Source: Reticulitermes lucifugus (Eukaryota > Arthropoda > Insecta > Blattodea > Rhinotermitidae). From it: 23,185 nt of DNA. Each line of letters opens with the position of its first letter. Positions within the stretch are counted from its first letter, which is position 1. The stretch spans positions 653 to 23,837 of the forward strand of contig JAKCWW010009425.1 of NCBI GenBank assembly GCA_026260175.1. Reading direction: 5' to 3'. Shown piece after piece: positions 18,187-23,185 of this stretch. The notes beneath the pieces are model-generated. The model had not been told where the DNA came from. It was given only the letters and a program-made list of their open reading frames with translations, and did no database searches. The position numbers and the translations under genes were made by a program.

Positions 18187-19001
18187 TTAGCCACACTTCG
18201 GTCCTCGTATGGGCCGGATCATCAGTGGCATTTATCGGAAAACAGGACTGACTGGTATTAGTAACTGTCGCATTATGGAAGTAGAAACTCACAGTGACAA
18301 CGAGAAGAATGAAGGAAAGGAAACGAGGGAGGAGGAAATGGAAGTAGGAAAATATAAATTGTTCTTACTGCACATATCAGATACGGACAGAAACACTAAG
18401 TCTCACATCTGCGGTTCGTTTCCTGGTCATTACTTCAGTACTTTTTCCCTCTTGCTTTGCACAATGGATGCAGGAACTCGTCAATTTCCTTTGAATCACC
18501 ATTACATCATTCTTTTACGGTCCAAAAACTATTTATCTTCTACCACTTCTTGTTCTAGCACATATACCCTTCCTGTGCCCTGAAAGTTACGTTCCTTTCA
18601 TATTATTTTCAGAAGAAAATACCCTTAGTGTTCCCTTAGATACCGTTTTCTAGTTTCCGTGTGAATCCATTTTTGATGCCAATTTTTCGCGCCTGAAAGC
18701 CCACATATACTCTCCATTTCCGTCTCTCCTCCAAATCATAGTTGCTGAGAACAGTGGGGATATTGCATAGGGGACTAGGGGAATTCCACAGCTTTCTCAT
18801 GTAGGGCCGGTACAAAACTTCTTGTTCAGGAATTAAACAGAAGTATACTGGTCCAGATTAGAGCCTACAGTCACGCGTACAATACGAGTCTGCGTAAACT
18901 TGGACTGTCATTGAAATCTCAATGCCTGCCATTTAATTACTGATGCAGTTCTGTACTAAACACATAAAACTACAAACGCCTGTCACAATCGATGTGTATG
19001 T
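18187..19001. other. Unassigned DNA
   Basis: No gene recognised. The 124-codon frame at 18209-18583 has a charged, E/K-rich first half (from a purine-rich plus strand at 18280-18350) and no motif; I treat it as chance. Confidence 0.45.
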
Positions 19002-19163
19002 CAGGAGTGCACAAATCCCGGGAACTAGATCGCCCGAGCGACATTTCTTACGGTGGCTCCTAATATTTGTAGGTCCTTAGTATGGAACTTGCTTTATGTT
19101 ACCTTTCTGGCGCCTAGAATCTTGAAGGGACTCCTACATTTTTGGAAAATTTGTGCGCCCCTA
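19002..19163. mobile_element. Short hAT-like MITE
   Basis: CAGGAGTGCACAAAT at 19002-19016 faces ATTTGTGCGCCCCTA (19149-19163), whose reverse complement is TAGGGGCGCACAAAT; the two agree at 12 of 15 and fit a common CAGGGGCGCACAAAT. Flanks GTGTATGT (18994-19001) and GCTTACGT (19164-19171) agree at 5 of 8, with two of the three differences being C/T, so a decayed 8-bp target duplication is possible. The 162-bp length with no coding frame is typical of a MITE. Confidence 0.55.
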
Positions 19164-19425
19164 GCTTACGTATATAAAGGTGAAGAAGGCTTGTAACTTC
19201 GTATCAGTAAATTTCTTTACATCAAGTAACTGTACGAGTTTCATGCCTGATTTTTTTAAGGTTCATCAGTTACAGAATAGTTAAAATATGTTGTGACGTT
19301 GCAACATTAGACCTACAATATATTATTCCATTTAAACAACCCATCCTAATACAATGTGCACATTTTGTTTCAAGGATTTATCACCAGACTAATTTCACGA
19401 CCCTAAACCTAATGGCTGTCACTGG

Positions 19426-19683
19426 GCCGTGCCATGGCTCAGGCGGCTAGTCGCCGGCCTCTCACCGGGGAGGCCTGGGTTCGATCCTGGGTCAGTTAAT
19501 GTGGGATTTGTGGTGGATAAAGTGGCACTGGGACAGGTTTTCCCCAGTCACTTTCATTCCACCGGTGCTCCGTTACAAGGAAAAAAAGTAAAAAATTAAT
19601 CATTCCGTCACACGGTTGCACAATAAGCCTCAAGGTTGCGGTGCGTCCTTAGCATCTGCTGCGAGGCCCTTCACCACAAAAAA
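19426..19683 (+). mobile_element. tRNA-derived SINE, family D, complete with target-site duplication
   Basis: The head keeps good pol III boxes: TGGCTCAGGCGG (19434-19445, A-box-like) and GGGTTCGATCC (19477-19487, B box). The body includes 'gtgggatttgtggtggataa', 'gtggcactgggacaggtttt' and 'cattccaccggtgctcc', and ends A-rich (accacaaaaaag). A 14-bp direct repeat, ATGGCTGTCACTGG (19412-19425) and ATGGTTGTCACAGG (19684-19697), matches at 12 of 14 and defines the ends. The element is 258 bp. A reverse, more decayed copy is at 16335-16502. It is the SINE here with the best preserved promoter boxes. Confidence 0.8.
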
Positions 19684-20059
19684 GATGGTTGTCACAGGAA
19701 TACTGTTACTATTAAACATAAGAAACTGATGAGACGATACAAACATGAAAACATTCCTCACGTGACATGTGATTATTGAATGACAATTACCGTGGTATTT
19801 TCTATATACTTAGTTATTGTTTTCATTTCCCAGCCGCTTCACGTCTGAGCAGACTACCTACCCTTACGACACATGCATCAACAGAGTGCGGGTGGGAACT
19901 GCGTTCATTTACTACACACCTTTCATCAGCTATTCCACAGGAGTTACGCAGACTGCTCACTGCCTTACGTGCTCTCGTAGCTATACTCGCATATAAAAGG
20001 ATTTTGAAAGCATAAGTTTCGGTTGCGGTCATTGAAATTATTAAAAGTAATGTACTAAA

Positions 20060-20545
20060 TAATCCCATGCAGCAAAGTCCTTTAGAAGTTGATAGTCGCT
20101 CAGCTAGTCAAGATATGCCCCTCGAATTATGCAACCACAAGATCCGCGTAAACAACAGCCCGAAACTAGACCCTTCTTGAGCCATATAAATCCTACTCGC
20201 ATCTTCTCATGCTATTTATAGATCCGTCTTTTATTACCCTCTCATATAACTTATGTCTATGTGCCTCACACGGTCCCTTCCATTCTGGTTTATCGCGTAA
20301 ATGGTTGTAGTCGTCCTTGTAGCAAGAACTTTTTATGTATTTTTCCATCTCTCCCTCTCCTTTATTTGATCACCCCACCAATTATAACTACGAAGCACTT
20401 TTAACGCTATTTTCTCCATCCTCTTTCTTTATCCCCCTGACATTCAAATGTTCTCCTCAGAATATTTATCTCATATACTCTGGACGTATATTCTTCCCTT
20501 AACGAAACAAAGCCAAGTTTCACATCCCATCAAGTTTCCTACTCA
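20060..20545 (-). pseudogene. LINE family 1, near-continuous RT C-terminal to 3'-end copy
   Basis: The minus strand gives MGCETW (20530-20513), then, one frameshift later, SLREEYTSRVYEINILRRTF (about 20501-20442), corresponding to 'YGCETW-LTLREEHRLRVFENKVLRRIF'. Next come GW-RK near 20420, VIK*RRGR near 20365 (usual VIKSRRMRW), a decayed stretch, FRAVV near 20145 (usual WRALV), and CTTGACTAGCTGA near 20107-20095. The tail is CAACTTCTAAAGGACTTTGC and CATGG near 20090-20062. Many stops and indels: an old, dead copy. The plus-strand frame 19776-20015 lies just outside it and is unrelated. Confidence 0.75.
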
Positions 20546-21564
20546 TACAAAATAAATGAAATCACAGCTAATCTTCATGATTTTATGTATCACATGGGAG
20601 GACACAGTATTATTAATTGAATGGTAGAAAATATTCCGCAAATGCAATATCTTCTTATTTCTTTGTCAAGAGCTTCATGATTACTGGCAGCTCTTAATAT
20701 CTGACAGCCCCTAAGCTCTATCACCCTGGAAGCCATTGTCATGATGATGGCGGAGGGAGTTAATGCACAGTGGTGGTGAGTCTTCATATCAGTTGTGGAC
20801 TCTGAAGAAAATTACGGAAATGAAATAGGCCCGTGACGTCTTTTTTACTTCACTTTGGGAGCTAAGGCTTTCTGAAGCGTTTCAAGGTAGTGGTGTCTAT
20901 ACATACCACGTACTGTAACATTAACAACTCTGAATTCGGGCCGCGTAATGTGTTTATGTCAACTATAATTTCCATAATAAATAATGATTGTTATACTAAA
21001 CATTATCAAACGACCGGTATGTATAACAGAGATGGTGATTGTTCTCCGTGGAGTACAAATTAATTTTTTACATAATTCAGATAAGTTTCAATCTTCAAAG
21101 TATTAGCCTTTAAAGCCTAGCGGTTACTTTACATACAACCAGGTTTAACATTCAAAAATTCTACATGGTGCTCACATTGCGTTTATATGTTTTGTACGGA
21201 TCCCAGAACACACAGCAACTCTACCTTATACAACATTAAGTAACTGGTCTTTTATAACTGAGGTGTACAGTGTTTACTGCGCGGTACGAACTGAGTCCTT
21301 ACACATCGTCTTCAAAGTGTTAAGCACATGCACAATATAAAACCTGTATCAAAGTCTCTCAAAGATAAATTTGTTAAATTTATAGAAAAATTAATCAGCT
21401 CAAAGAGGTGCATTGATTCTAATAATGCGTATTATTTTGCTAGGTTTTAAAATTACGCGTATTTTCGGAAGTTACGCAATGCGTGCGTAAACGTCAATAA
21501 AGAAGAGAAACCGGATGGCGCAATGTAGTCACTGCGCGCACAGTCGTTCACAAGAACGAAGATT
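20546..21564. other. Unassigned AT-rich DNA
   Basis: Possibly the decayed upstream part of the LINE copy near 20546-20590; otherwise nothing recognised. Confidence 0.4.
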
Positions 21565-21665
21565 AATTCGTGGATCAAAGTCTTTCATACGAAGCTGACG
21601 GTAAGCCGACTGGTCAAGATATTCCCCACGTTATATGAATCGCAAATAACATTCTCTCAGCTCCA
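21565..21665 (-). pseudogene. LINE family 1, 3' tail fragment
   Basis: The minus strand reads 'tcgcaaataacat' reversed as ATGTTATTTGCGATTCATAT, then AACGTGGGGAATATCTTGAC and CAG (about 21655-21611), with GTCAGCTTCGTATGAAAGAC and TTTGATCCACG further on. This matches the tail at 17100-17190 (TATATTGCGGGGAATTTCTTGAC and following). No other LINE coding sequence is attached. Confidence 0.6.
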
Positions 21666-22454
21666 CTTTAACATCTTTTTAAATCTCCTCGCCTTCCCGT
21701 GTTCTGATACGTTCTTCCCTCTAGGAATATGACTAAATTTCTTTATTTATGACTTAGAAGGCGTCAATATTTCAGACTATATACAGTCGAATTGTACAAT
21801 AGTTAATAAGTGATATTTTAAAGGCTGTGGAAAGAAACGGTCACGCCTAGTTCGCGGTATTATCCGTGCACGTAAATGGAGTGACTGAGAAGAAACAAGA
21901 AAAAGTCAGAATAGTCGGTCTCTGGGATAAAGTTTGATCTCGGGACCTTGCAGATACAAAGCAAAGTCCCCGTTATGGACGTTTGGTAGGTTGAGGAGCC
22001 TATACCATGAAAGTTGTTACAGCAATTACGTTGCTCGTTATGTTATATCCTCTAGTCCAGCTTTATTTCATCCCTTTTAGGCATTACGTATTATTCCATA
22101 CCCTTCAGAACAGAATTCCATTTCTAAACACAGAGTCCAATGCGATTCAGGTTTCCGAGAACTATACATAGAGAAAGGAAACCAAGAAGACAAACATGGG
22201 GTTGCTGAAGATTAACTGTGGAAAATTGGACGTCGCACTGACAAAGAGAGAGCTTAAAGTAAAAGGAAAGTGTTAAAGGGGATGAAATGGGCTCGAGGCA
22301 AAATTTGAGTGACACGCAGATAAAAGAAAGGTTACCAGGAAGTGCTTAGAAAAAGATGAGTTCAAGGGAAAGTTTGGTGATTGTCGTGAGAAAAGATGAT
22401 AATTGCAAAAAAAAAAAAAGTTTGGGGCACGTAGGAGGGAAAGAAACAAAGTAT
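21666..22454. other. Unassigned DNA
   Basis: 'aaggtcccgagatcaaac' on the minus strand (21953-21936) faintly recalls a B box, without an A box. Poly-A of 13 at about 22406-22418. Nothing else recognised. Confidence 0.4.
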
Positions 22455-22640
22455 TGAATTTCTGTAATTTTAATCAACAAATGCACACAACTGTCATTAT
22501 ATTCACAATAATATATTTAAAAACACTAACTCCTACATGTTTTGGACCTTACTCGTCCATCATCAGGCAGTATATTAATGAATGTACTCGTAGAAGTCGC
22601 TATACGTCAGTACGTGATTTGTGGGTCTCATGGCGGTGAT
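22455..22640 (-). repeat. Penelope/hammerhead-like terminal sequence
   Basis: The minus strand has CCTGATGATGGAC (core CTGATGA at 22566-22560), loop GAGTAAG, then GTCCAAAACATGTAGG (about 22548-22532). Stem II GGAC/GTCC is perfect, and the same extra T seen at 3647 lies between core and stem. AAAAC replaces GAAAC, and stem I is poorly paired. 'caacaaatgcac' at 22478-22489 parallels 'caacaaatacac' of the 3384-3547 arm, so the two are related elements. Cleavage activity is unlikely. Confidence 0.55.
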
Positions 22641-22827
22641 TGTTTAAGGGTACTGCCTTTTGGGACGTGAGGCCATGGAGTCTGGTATATTTACTAGACC
22701 ACACGGCGTCAGATCCCAGAACCCAGAAATCTTGGTACCGTCTACCGCGGCTACAAAACTGAGTAGCCTACATAGCTAGAAGAAGGGGCGATGTCGTACG
22801 TTTGGCCTTTGCCGCCTTCTGATCTTA

Positions 22828-22871
22828 GTTAACCATTTAAAATCCACTGGTAACTATATATACCATATAAT
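22828..22871 (-). repeat. Dispersed repeat block, copy 2
   Basis: Reverse-complement partner of 10412-10455. It lies about 190 nt beyond the Penelope-like motif and may be part of the same element. Confidence 0.5.
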
Positions 22872-22873
22872 AT

Positions 22874-23185
22874 GCATGTCGGTCGGGAATCAGGTTTCGT
22901 TGCTCTGATTTCTTCCAATGGAATACACCCCCCCCCCCAACATATCCTTACTAATTCCCTGTCATACTCACCCACACGTTAAAGAAACAATGCACCGGAT
23001 ACAGCATCATAATTGGCAACAGCAAAATTTCCTTCCTGAAACATGCAAGTTTCACCTGTAGAATATTCCATCTGGTATTGTGACTGTCGAAGAAAAAGTA
23101 TAATTCAATAATTATTTGGAAGGGTCATTTTTTTTAGTCGTCCTCTTCTACCTACTCCGGTTTTCCCGTTTCAGTGTCGAGGTTT
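22874..23185. other. Unassigned DNA
   Basis: An 11-nt C run at 22928-22938; nothing else recognised. Confidence 0.45.

Noticed and set aside
18209..18583. 124-codon plus-strand frame as a host gene.
   Set aside because: No known motif, no splice or promoter context, and its charged half comes from a purine-rich tract.
19426..19500. Possible true tRNA gene.
   Set aside because: The acceptor stem does not close and the sequence continues as a SINE body with target duplications; the same holds for 84-160, 1426-1500 and 7090-7140.
20340..20450. Minus-strand peptide MEKIALKVLRSYNWWGDQIK resembling the endonuclease-RT linker of LINEs (WW-DE-K).
   Set aside because: Nucleotide comparison with the other copies shows this DNA is the 'VIKSRRMRW' region read in a wrong frame; flanking CETW and LREE blocks confirm the RT C-terminal position.
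3050..22938. C runs at 3050-3059, 17733-17750 and 22928-22938 as G-quadruplex sites.
   Set aside because: Single unbroken runs without four spaced tracts; the 17733 run is explained by the hAT-like subterminal sequence.
1..23185. CRISPR array, bacterial operons or phage genes.
   Set aside because: No regularly spaced repeats, no ribosome-binding-site-led long frames; composition and repeats are eukaryotic.

Overview
This is a eukaryotic, AT-rich, gene-poor window, most plausibly from an insect with a large repeat-filled genome. Several families (LINE C-terminal ends, tRNA-derived SINEs, Penelope-type ends) resemble repeats I associate with cockroaches, termites and related insects, but that assignment rests on memory of repeat style and not on a search. 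No host protein-coding exon, rRNA, functional tRNA, bacterial operon or CRISPR array can be supported. Open frames of 60-127 codons are chance frames or decayed transposon coding sequence.

Layout: a pogo-like DNA-transposon terminus (1-73) abuts a complete SINE with a target-site duplication (84-329). A decayed Tc1/mariner-type transposase lies on the minus strand (464-1410), followed by a second SINE family (1421-1690, with a worn copy at 5291-5436). A near-perfect 164-bp inverted repeat (3384-3730) carries a hammerhead-ribozyme-like motif in each arm and looks like the end of a Penelope-like retroelement. Related motifs recur near 6165, 8960, 11400, 13880, 15750 and 22550. At 6014-6055 (plus strand) a branch-site match, a long polypyrimidine tract and CAG|GTAAGT stand together, the layout of a recursive ('ratchet') splice site.

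Two SINE copies with 'gtggttttcctcag'-type bodies lie at 7087-7330 and 8008-8215. One endonuclease/reverse-transcriptase LINE family has left at least six pieces: plus strand 9765-10131 and 12241-12579; minus strand 13690-13840, 17100-17350, 20060-20545 and 21565-21665. A second LINE family is at 9241-9400. Two short hAT-like non-autonomous DNA elements are at 17360-17777 (8-bp target duplication, 7/8 matching) and 19002-19163. A fourth SINE family is at 19426-19683 (14-bp target duplication) and in reverse at 16335-16502.

The window is best read as intergenic or, given the splice-like site, intronic DNA made by successive insertions. The candidate recursive splice site and the inverted ribozyme-bearing ends are the parts most worth testing.
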